Assembly: GCA_004352715.1 (NCBI GenBank)
Contig: SCFE01000021.1
Coordinates: 1-64,000, forward strand
Length of the DNA: 64,000 bases
Direction of reading: 5' to 3'
Source of the DNA: Hofstenia miamia
Lineage: Eukaryota; Xenacoelomorpha; Acoela
Both the position numbers and the translations under genes were made by a program. The notes under the pieces were generated by a model that saw nothing but the letters and a program-made list of their open reading frames with translations, was not told the DNA's origin and did no database searches. Positions 46,014-57,873 of the stretch are shown piece after piece. Position 1 is the first letter of the stretch; each line of letters opens with the position of its first letter.

Positions 46014-49000
46014 GTGATCGCAATTTCAATTCTTTTGTTGTGTATGATTATAATTAAAATGTATCGCCAATACGAAAATAGCTGTTCTTTTTCGGCTGTC
46101 AATCTTCTTTACGCGCCTTGTCTTTCGTTATGTTTTCCCTAAAGTTCGTCACCTCATCTCCTCTTCTCAGCATGGTAACCTTCCAGGGCGTTCTATCATC
46201 ACTAACTTGCTCACTTTGATTGTAAACTGCTATTTCCACTCTGATCGTAATCATCCTGATTGCATTATCTAAAGCTTTTGATCAGCTTCCTCATTCTATT
46301 CTTCTCTACAAATAAAGTTTATTTGTCGTTGATGCTGATTTCATCGAACTTCTCCAGTCTTGCCTGTCCGGTTGTCGTCTAGTGGTGCTCCTCAAATTTC
46401 TGTGTTTGCTGTTATCTTCTTCCTTGTTGCTATCAATAACCTCCCTCCATCTGTCTTTAAGTCATCCTGTCTACTGTACGTCGATGACATTGCGATATTC
46501 AAGTTTGGTAGTTCTTTTGCCTTCAATATTACCTATGATCTTGAGCTTTTGGCTACTTGGTCTTCCATTAACTATCTTGATTTTAGCCGAACCAAGACGT
46601 ATGGTATTTTCTTTTCTGTGTCTCCCCCTTCTGATCTGCTTCTCCCTGTGAACTTTTCTCTTAATCATACTCATCTTTGAGTTCAACTTCCTGCAAACAT
46701 AAGTTGGTCTGGTCATGTGTCCTTGCGCCTCCGCAAAGCAAACTCCTCACTCTTTGCTCTCTTCCGCAATGTTCCCTTTAATTCCGCGGCTGCTGTAAAA
46801 CTCTTTGTTCAAGTCCATTCCTCGCGTCATTCTTTTCTACGCTTCTCCCTGTTGGTGCCTTCTCGTTCCCTGCTCCACTCTACGGGACGGTTCTAGAAGC
46901 GTGTTTTCAAATGGATCCCTCCCTTCTCATACAAAGACGCTCTTCTGAAATTCTCTACTCTCCCGCTGTCACTCTACTTCCATGTCTGTGATATCCTTCT
47001 GTTCAATCGCTTGCTAACTCGCAAATTGGACCTTGATCCTTTTGATTTCATTAAGTTCTTTAATTCCCAATCCACTCGCTCTGATGATGTTGTCACTTTC
47101 TCCATTCGTCGCCCCCCCTTCACTCGTTTTTTATTCGTGCTGCTAATTACATCTTGACTCTCAACCCTCCAACAGCCATTGATTTCTTTTCCCGGCCTCC
47201 GAGCTTCTAGAAATCTTTAATGTGTTTCCTTTTTCCTGAGCCCTTCTCCAACTTCGATTACTTTTCAATCTGCTTCTACTTTATCTCATGTGACTGTCCT
47301 CTCTGCCGTAAAACTTGACTTGTTTTTATATTTTATAGTGTTTGCCTTCAGCGGCTAAATAAAGTCCTTTATTATTGTTATTATTATTATTATTATTGCA
47401 AATGCATTTAGGAATCTTATCACTGTATGTAATTTAGTAATTTGATATGTCAGAATTTTGTTTTTTAAAATTGAATGATAGTGCAATAGTACACTAATAA
47501 TAGCAACTAAGCTATAACTGTTTCTTTGAATACATTACCTGATGCATACTTCGCAACAATACGTGCTATAGTCACCGATATTTCTTCAAATCCAAAGATT
47601 TCAAAAAAGTGAAATCCATCTTATTTTATTTACATGTCTTGCTAACTATAGTGCAGTTTACACCGATATGTCAATTTCCATGACCCTCTAAACATTGTCC
47701 CAATGCAATTTAAGGAACTAATATGGTGTTATTTTATCAATGATTATGACAATTGTATCTTGTATCCTGTGTCTCATGTTGAGCTCACGGTGTTATAATC
47801 TGTTATTAGTTTAAAGATCTATTAAAATTTTATTATTTTTCTTTGTAAATTTTTTTTTGTCTGGTGCTTTATCTAGAAATAAAACCCAGTCACTACTAAT
47901 TGTGATTTGAAACTTTGAGTGATTTCCATCCCACCAAAAGTTCATGTATTTCTGGAAGTCCAATTTTATCACTGTCAAATGTGTGAACATATGATGGTTG
48001 TGGTTAATTAGTAGTTTGAATTATAATTGGTAACAAGGCAACGCTATTTTCGATTGTTGAGCTTGTAATCCACATGCATCTTTTACTAATTTCGTAACGT
48101 TTGAGTTGATTTGATTTTTGCAATTTGTCTCTTTCATGTTTTATTTGGAAATAGTCTGCATTTATCATAGCTACCTATTTTATTTGCACACTGGAAGAAT
48201 TAAACGGCAGAATTTCTAAGCAAATTATTCGCTACAATGTGTAAAGCAAATTTATATAGGATGATTGTGAGTAAATATCATGTTTTGTGATGTTAATTAA
48301 ATACAATTACGAACTGCTAAAAGATAAATGACCTTCTAATATCACATTATGCATTGAGTTTTGAATCAATTGTATGTACCAAGTTGTTAGTGACTGAACA
48401 TTTTCACGGTTTTTATTGGAAAGCTACACCCACGACCTATCTTCTTGCGATTGAAATGCTCATTTCTTCTTCAAATTAAGTTGATAAATATATAAACATT
48501 GACTAGGACATCCAACTGATTGCTTTAAAGTACTTAGATTCCCATTGACCTCAAACAAAATAATAATGGCTTCACCAAAAAGAATTATTTACATACTTTC
48601 TTCGTATATGTTATTTTGATTTCAATGAGAAAAATATTTTAAATTGTAACTTTTTTAGTTAAGAAATTTTATTTTATTTCGTATGTGTCTATTTTTGTCT
48701 TTAATCTTGCAAAATAGTATGAAAACAGAATTTTCAGAAAATGGTATGTGGAATTCTAACTTATTCTCCATCTATAGATCTCCACAGCTAATCATCATTT
48801 TTATCAGGCAATGAATAAAATCATGTATAAACAAAGAAATTGACATAATATAAGCACTGCATCAGTGTAAATTGCAAAATATTAATCAATAACTATGTAT
48901 TTAGACTTAAACTCAAATATTTATGCATGGTATACCATCTAATTATCAAAGGTTTAAATGGGATCTTACAGCATTTCAGAGTAAATTTGCAAAAAAAAGC

Positions 49001-50039
49001 CATTTGCTTTTTCTACGACTATCACACTTGCCAGTTGTGGAGATTGAACTTCGTATAAAGTAATATTAAAATTTTGTTTTGATACCACCCTTTACATAGG
49101 TTCCAGTTAATGTATATGCATTTTAACAAGCAGCTGAGGCAAATCTGGGGAATCATTTAAGGAAATTCCTTTCAGAAACTTACCATTAAATTTCTTAGGG
49201 AGGACTTTTTTCAAATTTTCAATGGTACATTTTTAATAGCTTTCAGTACTGTGTCTCTATCCTATAACAAACCCAAGAATTGAACATCAAAGTCATATAT
49301 TGTAGACATTTCAGTGAAAAAACATTTAAAAACAACCTATATTTGAAAGTCAAAGTAGCAATCTTACATTCTCACCTACCCAGTCACATGTACCTAGTAA
49401 ATTAAAAAACTGTATTTCATTGAATATTAATAACAAAAGCACTAAATTTATTTAGTAGTTTGCTTTTTCACGAAATGGGTACCTGACCCCACTACTGGCA
49501 AAACTTTCAAAACAATCAGTCACTATTCATTAAAATTTGTTTCATGAAACTCTGCGTGTGTACGATTTAGAGCTACACTAAGGATATAGGAAGCAGCTAT
49601 AACTCTCAAAAGACAGCATGTGCAGACATTTCCGATATGTAGCCAATTTAGTAATTTGATAACTTTTTCCCTAAAAAGGGTTGCCAGTTTCAATAGATTA
49701 ACTATAAATAATATAGATACGCGGTCTGCCATGGTTTAAGGGCGTTTGTAGTTACACTATTTGTTGTCCTTCGTGATGTATGCTTTTGACTAACGAAAAT
49801 TAATTGACTTATTGTCTATTCTTTCTGGATTACTGTGCTGTTTGTTTATTACAATTAGTTAGTTTTTTGCATTGTTTATTTTTTCGTATTTTGCTTTGTC
49901 TAGTAATTTGTTCTCAAATGCTCTTTAGGAATTGTTAACTAATGTAAAAGTTAAATTTCCTGTTTTTGTGTTTTGTTATAATTAGTAGCCCGTGTAAAAT
50001 ACCCATTTTCAGAATTAGATCACACCTATCCATATTTAG
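46014..50039 (+). other. PTRHD1 intron (4.0 kb) with LINE fragment
   Basis: A GT..AG intron from 46014 to 50039. Its first third is a LINE 3' fragment in the same orientation (46130-47398). The rest (47400-50000) is A+T-rich with no other recognised feature; frames such as 49523-49732 on the minus strand are not convincing. Confidence 0.85.
46130..47398 (+). mobile_element. 5'-truncated LINE (reverse transcriptase to 3' end)
   Basis: Reading across frames gives successive reverse-transcriptase blocks: SQHGNLPGRSIITNLLTLIV (about 46168-46230), SKAFDQLPHSILLYKL (about 46270-46317), SSGAPQISVFAVIFF (about 46378-46425), and LLYVDDIAIF (about 46470-46500, the YADD box as YVDD). After the polymerase, a C-terminal region includes FSYKDALLKFSTLPLSLYF, FNRLLTRKLDL and ILTLNPPTAIDFFS. 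It ends in AATAAAGTCC followed by an (ATT)n tail (47366-47398), as in CR1/Jockey-like elements. It is far more C/T-rich than its host intron. Stops and frameshifts make it dead. Confidence 0.8.
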
Positions 50040-50240
50040 GGAAAAGACATGCACAAAGTCGTGTTAAAAGCACCTGATGAAACAGCTCTCACTAATCTAG
50101 CATCGACTTTATCCACTCATAACATTTCCCATTGCTTATGGACAGAGCAACCAGAGAATATTTATACGTGTATTGCTGTAAAGCCATATCCTAAATCCCA
50201 AATTGAGGAACATTTTCGACACTTAAAGTTATTTAGATGA
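50040..50240 (+). CDS. PTRHD1: PTRHD1-like protein, exon 2
   Basis: The acceptor CCATATTTAG ends at 50039. The exon continues in phase 0 as GKDMHKVVLKAPDETAL, then TLSTHNISHCLWTEQPENIY, TCIAVKPYPKSQIEEHFRHL and KLFR, stop TGA at 50238. The segment KVVL.apDE..L..L...L....I.H.lW.EQPEni.TciA..PypK is diagnostic of PTRHD1. Joining to exon 1 needs no frame adjustment, giving 117 residues. A possible polyadenylation signal AATAAA lies at 50460-50465, about 220 bases after the stop. The gene looks intact. Confidence 0.93.
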   Translation, partial: GKDMHKVVLKAPDETALTNLASTLSTHNISHCLWTEQPENIYTCIAVKPYPKSQIEEHFRHLKLFR

Positions 50241-50459
50241 AACGTTGATTGAGTTAAAAATTAAGAGATTCTATAATTAATTATGTATTGTGCGTTTTAT
50301 AAAGGAAACAAAATTTACTTAATTTAAGATGACGAAATAATATATGCATAATCTAGAACAATTAAAAATGTTTAGCATGGCGTATATAATATGTGCTATA
50401 TACTATATTGTATATTTGAGATCCTAAATAAGCCTACAAGTACTACAAAAATTTGCTCA

Positions 50460-50465
50460 AATAAA
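50460..50465 (+). terminator. possible polyadenylation signal for PTRHD1
   Basis: First AATAAA after the PTRHD1 stop, 220 nt downstream. The region is A+T-rich, so chance occurrence is possible. Confidence 0.4.
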
Positions 50466-50697
50466 TATTGCGTTAGAGATCTAGTAATAGGTTTATTAGA
50501 GGCTGAAGGACACATTGAGTTTACAGTCATTTTTAGCATATACTTACGTGCATTGTAAATGGGCACAGAATATTTTCGAGATTAAAACACGGCAAGAAAA
50601 TCAAATATTCCAACTTAAGTATTGCGTAAATTCAGTATCATTTAAAATGCGTGATTGCATTGTCCAAAGTACAATTACATTTCCATGTTATGGTCCA

Positions 50698-50740
50698 GGG
50701 GCGGATCTGGTATGAAATTTAGGGGCGCGTAATTTAGAAA
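50698..50740 (+). mobile_element. possible hAT left terminus
   Basis: CAGGGGCGGATCTGGTATGA followed by TTTAGGGGCGCG resembles common hAT ends (CAGGGGCGGATCC). No matching right end or 8-bp duplication found; likely a remnant. Confidence 0.35.
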
Positions 50741-51172
50741 AAGGATGGTAATTAAAATAAAAAATAATTTGTTATTGTAAAAATGCAGTAATAAAATTAA
50801 TAACGTCTCAGTTGCTAGACCTCTTGCCTCAAGAGGTAGATGTTTAAAAAGGTAGATATTTATTAAGAAGCTTTTGGAAAAACAAAGCACACAAATTTTG
50901 TAATGTTTTGTTTACTAATATAGGCGTGCTCCATAAATCCTATCAAAACTTTTAAAGGAGGGGTAACTTTTTCTACTTTCCAAATTTTAAAATTTGCTCA
51001 TATCAACACCAATCTCACAGAAACACATGAAAAAATTGATGAACACTTCTTTGACGTCACAATTTGATATCTTACTAATCACTGTTATGTCAGAAATACT
51101 TGTACAAGAGCACAAAGTAAGGAAATTGTCTTGAAGGCGAATTGCTTCTCTGTCTGATCATTCTTCAATTTG

Positions 51173-51305
51173 GAATGTGTCTGGGGGTTAGAGCTCCACG
51201 CCGGCACCGCCAGACAAACATTACTTGCGCTGCCATTGCAAAAAACAAATGGCATGAGAATTTGTCATATTAACATTAATCATCAGGTAGGCAAGTTTAT
51301 TTCGT
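51173..51305 (+). pseudogene. LINE fragment: end of ORF1 region / start of endonuclease
   Basis: A frame with LHAGTARQTLLALPLQKTNG followed by MRICHININHQVGKF resembles the start of a LINE apurinic endonuclease (l.i.hiN...l..K...l). It is more G+C-rich than its surroundings. The endonuclease core is not found downstream in frame. Low-certainty relic. Confidence 0.4.
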
Positions 51306-51554
51306 TCTTGTTATTCCATGGAAAAATTGCGGCTTTTCATAAAATTCTAACCATACGCTTAAATCTAGCGGTTTTAAGTGCATGTATATTCCAATTAAGA
51401 TCTAGTCGCTGTAACCTGATAATGTTCATATATGTTTACATAATGTTTATAATCTCTACAGAATTAACAAAATCAACAATTTAAGAATATTGTATGAAAC
51501 TTGAAACAATTCAATTTTTTAATTTTGTCAACATTTTATTTATATATCTGTAAT

Positions 51555-51690
51555 AAACATTATGTGGAATGAAGATAAATGCTCCTCTCCGATAATTGTG
51601 CACGCTACGTCATTTACATATATGTTAAATAATATGAGTCCTAGTACTAAACTTTGTGGGATTCCTTGGTTAATTATCATTGAATGAGAT
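51555..51690 (-). pseudogene. LINE reverse-transcriptase fragment
   Basis: On the minus strand the frame INQGIPQSLVLGLILFNIYV then NDVACTII matches the reverse-transcriptase block QGvPQGS.LGPlLFniYinD. About 40 codons are open. The neighbouring YADD block is missing. Dead remnant, opposite in strand to the fragment at 51173. Confidence 0.7.
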
Positions 51691-52139
51691 GTTGTTTTTA
51701 ATTTTTACGTATTAACGTCTCTTATTTAAATAAGATCTAATTAAATTTATTGCTGATTCTTCAAAATTTCGTAAAAAATCACCTCATACCCTACTTCATA
51801 GATTATGGTAATGGTTTGGGTTATGGCTAGGTTACGATATACACCAATTTCAGCAAAATTTATATAATAGTCATTTCACAAAATTTCCTGATTTTTCAAA
51901 ATTTATTAGCAAATTTGCAAAGTAAAATTTACGAAGAAGTTCAAGAAATTAAATTTTACGAAAACGTTTACGAAGTTCAAATTTACGAAGAAGCTTGTGA
52001 AATTATATTTTATGAAGTTCAATTTTTCGCAATTATCAATGCTTTCCATACCTAATTCATATAAATATGTTAACAGCATTGTATAGGATAAACATTAACC
52101 CCTAAAATAAGAAAAAAAATTCCTTATCTCAATAAAATT

Positions 52140-52320
52140 GTACACCTAAGCATAGGCAATCGAAATATGAAACCAATTCGTTTTCGTTATAAAACGATAA
52201 TTATAACAAATTAATTCACTAATACTCCTATAAAACTTTGGAATCATCTACCTAGACAGTTATAGCTAAGTCAACAATATCAAAACACCTAAGTAAATGT
52301 GAATAAAATTATGAAATCAA
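52140..52320 (+). pseudogene. possible LINE ORF2 C-terminal scrap
   Basis: A short frame with TPIKLWNHLPRQL resembles the WN.LP tail motif of LINE ORF2, preceded by the Arg/Lys-rich IGNRNMKPIRFRYKT. There are stops on either side. Weak but consistent with the other LINE remains nearby. Confidence 0.3.
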
Positions 52321-52329
52321 AATGTTAAG

Positions 52330-54849
52330 ATCAACTATCCCCAAAAATTTACAAGTAATCGAAAGTATATACATAAGATCAATGCAACCAATTCTTAACA
52401 CCAAAGATAACTACATATATCAGCACAAAATACCTCTAATCAACGGTCAATTTCAAAATAATATCTTTTAATTAAATAATGAATGTTTAGAGGGAAAATT
52501 TTTTAAATTGATAATGTTCAATGTTGCGCTAAATATATCTTTTGGTCTAATGTTTTTACTAAAATTCTAAAACATTAGTACAATCTAAAATACACAAAAA
52601 TAAAGACGCGAAAAACATGGAAGACAGTAGGACTGAAAATAGCAGTGAAGCGTTAACTGTTTGAAAAGAAATCCTGTCTAATCTTGTTTGAATGGAGTGA
52701 TGTGAGTGATTAGGATTGAGACATTTTTCGAATAGATTGCTAGGTATGAAAATGTTTCTGAATCTAATGAATTGCATGGAATTATTAGATATATGCATTA
52801 TATGAGAGTCAAGGTTTATGATTTTCTAAAGCATAGTATAAAGGTAGTTTGACAAGGACTTGACAAATGTAGTCCATTATTCTCTCTATTTGAAAAACCT
52901 GAACAATTACAAAGGTGAAAATTTTTTAGTGTTAGGTATCTTTGTTTAAGAATGAAACATTTTTCAAATATTAACAATTCACCGCTTATATCCAGGAACG
53001 TGAATTTCAGAACTAGTATATTAAAGCATCTAAAGAAAAAAATTCTTCTGAACTGTTATATCATTATTTATTTTCTTTAGAATTTTTTATCTCTATAAGG
53101 CAATAAATTTATTGTTTTAACAGTTTGTGAGATTATGTAATTGAAATTGATATTTAATATTTTGCTATGTAAAATCCCTATTTAATTGAATAACAATGGA
53201 TTTCAATAGCCAAACTATACAATACAAATAAATAGTTAATTCAAACAAATTTGACACATTGTTTATTGTCTCTCCTAAATTTACCATAAAGGAAGTGGGA
53301 ATGAACTGGGAAATATGTATAGCCTTGATTTTTAATATATGCAAAAAAAATAGTTACTCTGATTTTTTGTCTATCTCTGGTGCATCCACAACGTCCTTTG
53401 CTTGCGCCTATGATCAAACCTTGTTAAGGTTATTAGGAATTTGTTTAATTCAAGTAGGCTTTTTTATGACTTGTCTCAAAACTTGAAAATCTCAGTGTTC
53501 ACACAATTTTGCTTAGGTTATCAATAGCATTCCTTTTAGAACATTTTATATGAGAACATTGTTATAGTCGCCATATATTGCTATATGAGGCAAGGTAATG
53601 ATCTGTTGAACTTTCTAATGGGTTTGACTGCAATTCCAGTAATTTTCATAGTGCATAGTCCATGCGAAGAAAGACTTGTCAGTACCAGCAATTGAAATAT
53701 CTTTCACAACAGGAATGATCAACTTGCGATACCTGAACCACTAAATAGAGGCTAGATTTAAATGTTGACGTTCCATGGGCAAACTGCAAAATCCCAAAAA
53801 TCAAAATTGTTACTCATTGTATGCCCTAGTTAAGTTCACACACATTTATAAGCACACACAAACTATGCAAAGTATTTGAAAGAAAATGTTAGATGAACGG
53901 AAGAGTAAAGAAAGCATTATGTCCATCTAAATATAACAAAATACATTTTTGAGAAGAACATATCGAATGCAGTCACAAAACAATTTCACACAAAATATGC
54001 AAATGTGCAACATCCCTAATACCATAATGAGACATTGTTGATTGATGTTCATCATTAATGGTCGACGTTGCTTATAGTGCTAACTATTTGTGAAAAACAC
54101 ACATTCCACCAAAGAAAATGTATATATTTAATGTGAGAACCATCCATTCTTATAATTACAATAATTTGGTTGCAAATTTGGATTTTACTAATTTCAGCTA
54201 AATAGAAACTAATCTAAATAGTTTAAAGAAATACCTTTAGCCATTCAAATATGTAATTGCAATGAATCCTGTCTCTAACAGCCATAAATTTTTTATGACA
54301 TCAGACTTGTTTGAAATCAAAATGGAGGAAGTGATACTGAAAATTGTTTTGCAAACACTGAGAATTTTAAGAACTCAAATTTGAATTTATTTGTAAAGCT
54401 TTGAAATTGTTTCAAACTTGAACTTAATTAAGAATTCATGTGAAAATATTGTAAAAAATATTTTATTTGAAACTTCAGTTTCTATATTAATTAAAAACAT
54501 TTTTCTTGGGTTAGGAACTCAGAATTTTTTAAAATATGAAATTTTTTTCAAAAATACTTTAGGCCAAGCTCGAAACCAAGGAACTAGAACTTGGACAGAG
54601 TAACTAAAATTCAACTAAACAATTCTACTCCTATGGTTCAAATATTAGTTAGTCAGATCCACAAATTTTTCATAGCTAAAGATTCAATAGATAACACCAA
54701 TGGAAAAATTGCACAAACAAAATTTTTGTATTGATAAGATAAGATATTCTACATTGAGATTTTACTTACAATTTGGAAAACTGATAAATCTGTAAATAGC
54801 GTTGGATATTATTATCTTGTTGTAGTATAATCAATATTATAAAATTTGT
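52330..54849. other. unassigned A+T-rich DNA
   Basis: No convincing coding or element signal. CpG is scarce between about 54080 and 54560, but this is not as extreme as 34.9-39.6 kb. Confidence 0.45.
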
Positions 54850-54961
54850 AGCCTAACCAAGATTTTTCGCAGATGAACTTTTGTTTTAGAATTAATTCCT
54901 TAACACGTTTACGAAATTGCTTTAAGTTTTTAATACATTTGATTTCTTGAGGGAATTCATT
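54850..54961 (-). pseudogene. LINE ORF2 C-terminus, distal part, split by hAT insertion
   Basis: Read leftwards on the minus strand from the hAT target duplication: PQEIKCIKNLKQFRKRVKEL then ILKQKFICEKSW. This continues, in the same frame once the hAT and one target copy are removed, the sequence ...NNAIRQWNEF on the far side (59511-59580). Together they make the WNEFP..I.....FR..vk tail of a LINE ORF2. Confidence 0.7.
54954..54961 (+). repeat. hAT target-site duplication, left copy
   Basis: AATTCATT; the identical octamer lies at 59511-59518 immediately after the right terminus. Confidence 0.9.
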
Positions 54962-54990
54962 CAATGGCGTAGCCAATGCCATTCACCCGC

Positions 54991-55337
54991 GGAATAAATG
55001 CCAGAAAAATGGTATAAAATGTTACATATAACATGTATATATTTTTTATTATAACATTACACATATAATAGTAATAGTATAATTACCAAGACTCAATATA
55101 GTGAAAATAACAACAGCTAATTAAAAGGAAATATTTTCAAGACTTCAAATAATTTATTTACGCGCCAAAGTAAACACTTTGCATTGCTATTATCAGATCA
55201 CTTTACGACATTTACGACAATGTATTAATGAGCCTGCTATTGCAAAGGGGGCTCATCAATGCTAGACGAAAACTGTGGAACATGGACATTAGTTTACTAA
55301 TGCTTACGGCCAACGAGAAACGTAGTTTCTTAGTCAG
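54991..55337 (+). repeat. hAT 5' subterminal region fused to a copy of its own coding sequence
   Basis: 54991-55174 is repeated at 57562-57747. 55219-55337 (TGTATTAATGAGCCTGCTAT...) is a copy of the transposase coding segment at 57947-58064. The left copy has CpG where the right has TG or CA (CTAGACGAAAAC versus CTAGACAAAAAC). So the present 5' end is joined to a duplicated piece of internal coding sequence, as in an internally deleted derivative. Confidence 0.85.
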
Positions 55338-57534
55338 CCTTAATAATGGTTGCATACGGTTAGGTGAGTCATGTAATAATTCTATTTAAGTTCATGTACC
55401 AGAAACATATTTCTCATTATTATTTAAATTGAGATGAGACCACTAATTACTCTAAAATCCCTTTATTTCCTTGTTTGTGAGGTGGTGAATCATATTATAA
55501 GCACGATTCTAGAATATAAACTTCTTTTTGACATCTTTTTACATATAAAATTTAATCTAAGCAAACCATGTTTTAGTTATAGTAGTAATTAACAATAATG
55601 TCAATAAGCAAACGGCGTAAAACAAATATAACCGACTTCTTGCCATCTAGTTCAAATGACGCTGAATCATGCCAAACAGATTTTCGAATTGTAACTGAAA
55701 CCTCTTGCAGTGAAAATATTGTAATAATTGAAAGGAGTGTAGGCAATTCTGAACATCCCCACCCGTTAGTCGAAAAATGAAATTTGTGAAATTGACTGTA
55801 TCAGATGATCTACGTCATTCCTTGTTGACAAGTCACTGGATGCCACCAGCAAATTTCTCTTATCCATTTGAACAAAAAAAGACTCAAAAGGTAATTATAT
55901 ACTTAAAGTAATTTTAGTTTTATAAAAAATTTATTTTACTAATTATAATGCATAGGCCGCAAAAAAATATGTAAAATATCTTGCCTATAGTTATTGTTCC
56001 AGGAGTTTTTGTGCTTAGGTCTACCTGCGGAAGAATCACTTAGAAGGTGAATATTCGGCTTTTAAGTTTTCACCGAAAATGGGAGGAGTTTTTTGTGTGC
56101 CCTGTGTTATTTTTTCTAAAGAATATGCTTTAAATAACTATTCAAAAGAAACTCGTTTGGGTGCACTGGTGAATTATCCCCTCAAGCGCTATTAAAAAAT
56201 CACAGATAATTTAAAACAGCATTTAAATTGCAACTATCATAAAGCATGTCAAACAAAAACAGATTTGTTCTTAAGAAGGATAAAAAATAGCAGCAATGAT
56301 ATTGAAAATCAGTTGGTCAAGCATCGTGGCAAACAGATTGTGGAAAATAGAGAACGATTATGTATAGCTATTATAGTTTTATTATTGCTGTAATATTGCT
56401 ATTATTATTATAATTTTTAGTAATTGTTATATAATTAGAATCCATTTTAGTGCCCATCATAAAAACTATTATTCTCTGTGGAAGGCTTGGTATATCTCTA
56501 AGAGCACATCGTGATTCTGGTCCACTGGACAACATTGAAGCAGCATTAACGGGAACTTCAGAGCACTGCTAGCAGCTGGTGTTGATGCAGGAGATGAAAT
56601 GCTTATGAAACATTTAAAAAGTTCTAATAGCAATGCAAAATATTTATCTCCACAAATACAGAATGAATTCATAGAACTTTGTGGTCAAATAATTCTAATA
56701 GAAATCGCAAAAGATATCAAGGCCGCACAATTCTTTTCAATTATTGCAGACGAAACAACTGATTCAGCTCAAGAAGAACAACTTTGTCTCTACATTAGGT
56801 TAGGGATAGTCTCTTAGAATATATACATATATATACGTATAAATATATATATATANTGTACAATAAAAATTTAGAATAATTGCATCGGCGAATGTATATA
56901 CGCAAGAAAGTTTTGTGATTGTAATAACGGACAATAGTGCAATAACAGTCGTTGGTAAAGAATAAAATGCAGATCTTGAATACGGAATCCGTCGAAAAAA
57001 AGTGTTTTTGATGGATCTATCCCACACTTAGTTGCTAAAATCATTATAAAATCAGCATAAATTCCCTTAATTTTAAGTCCTAGGGTTTTAAGAGAACCAA
57101 GTTATTTGAAAAGAAGTTAAACTAAAGAAATTGACTGTCCAAATGAAACTGCTGACAACTATAGTTGGCTGTTAGATCAGAGTAGTCCATTTCTTGGATT
57201 TTGGATTCTTTTAAAATGTAAACAGCAATGCACTGATATAATTTTAAGCCTAAGAATAGCATAGGATAACTTAACAGAAAATGAGAACCTAGTTTAATAA
57301 AAGCAGGTTTTCATTTATATTTTTAGCGCATTATATTTCGTTGTATATAAATAAAAAAATTAATAACTTTGGTCAATGCATAGAGAGAACCAGATCCGTA
57401 CTCCTAAATAAACAGGGAAACTTTAAATTTGAGTACTGTATTTTTATATTATATTTTGACCAAACTTAAATTCTCACCAAATAAAATACAAAACTATAAT
57501 CAAATTTTAATAATGGTCTATGGGTCCCCATCAA

Positions 57535-57800
57535 AATCAACGAGGTGGGCTGAAATGCAATGGAATAAATGCCAGAAAAATGGTATAAAATGTTACATAT
57601 AACATGTATATATCCTTTTATTATAACATTACATATATAATGGTAATAGTATAATTACCCAGACCTCAATATAGTGAAAATAACAACAGCTAATTTTAAG
57701 TAAATATTTTCAAGACTTCAAATAATTTATTTACCCGCCAAAGTAAATCTCATGATAGTTTTATAACATACCCCACCAGCATTTTCTGGCTACGCTATTG
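57535..57800 (+). mobile_element. miniature derivative of the same hAT, nested
   Basis: 57562-57747 copies the 5' subterminal region (54991-55174). It is joined almost directly to 57757-57800, which copies the last 45 bp of the element (59466-59510, AGTTTTATAACATACCCCCA... to the terminus). The left terminus is degenerate (CAACGAGGTGGGCTGAAATGC) and no 8-bp duplication is evident. This is a MITE made by deleting the interior of the parent and landing inside a relative. Confidence 0.75.
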
Positions 57801-57840
57801 GATATTGAATCTGATTCAATTAGATATACTGTAATTGAAA

Positions 57841-57845
<5 letters not shown>

Positions 57846-57871
<26 letters not shown>

Positions 57872-57873
57872 GC
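57846..57873. repeat. (AT)n microsatellite
   Basis: Dinucleotide repeat just before the transposase exon that begins near 57890. Confidence 0.9.
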
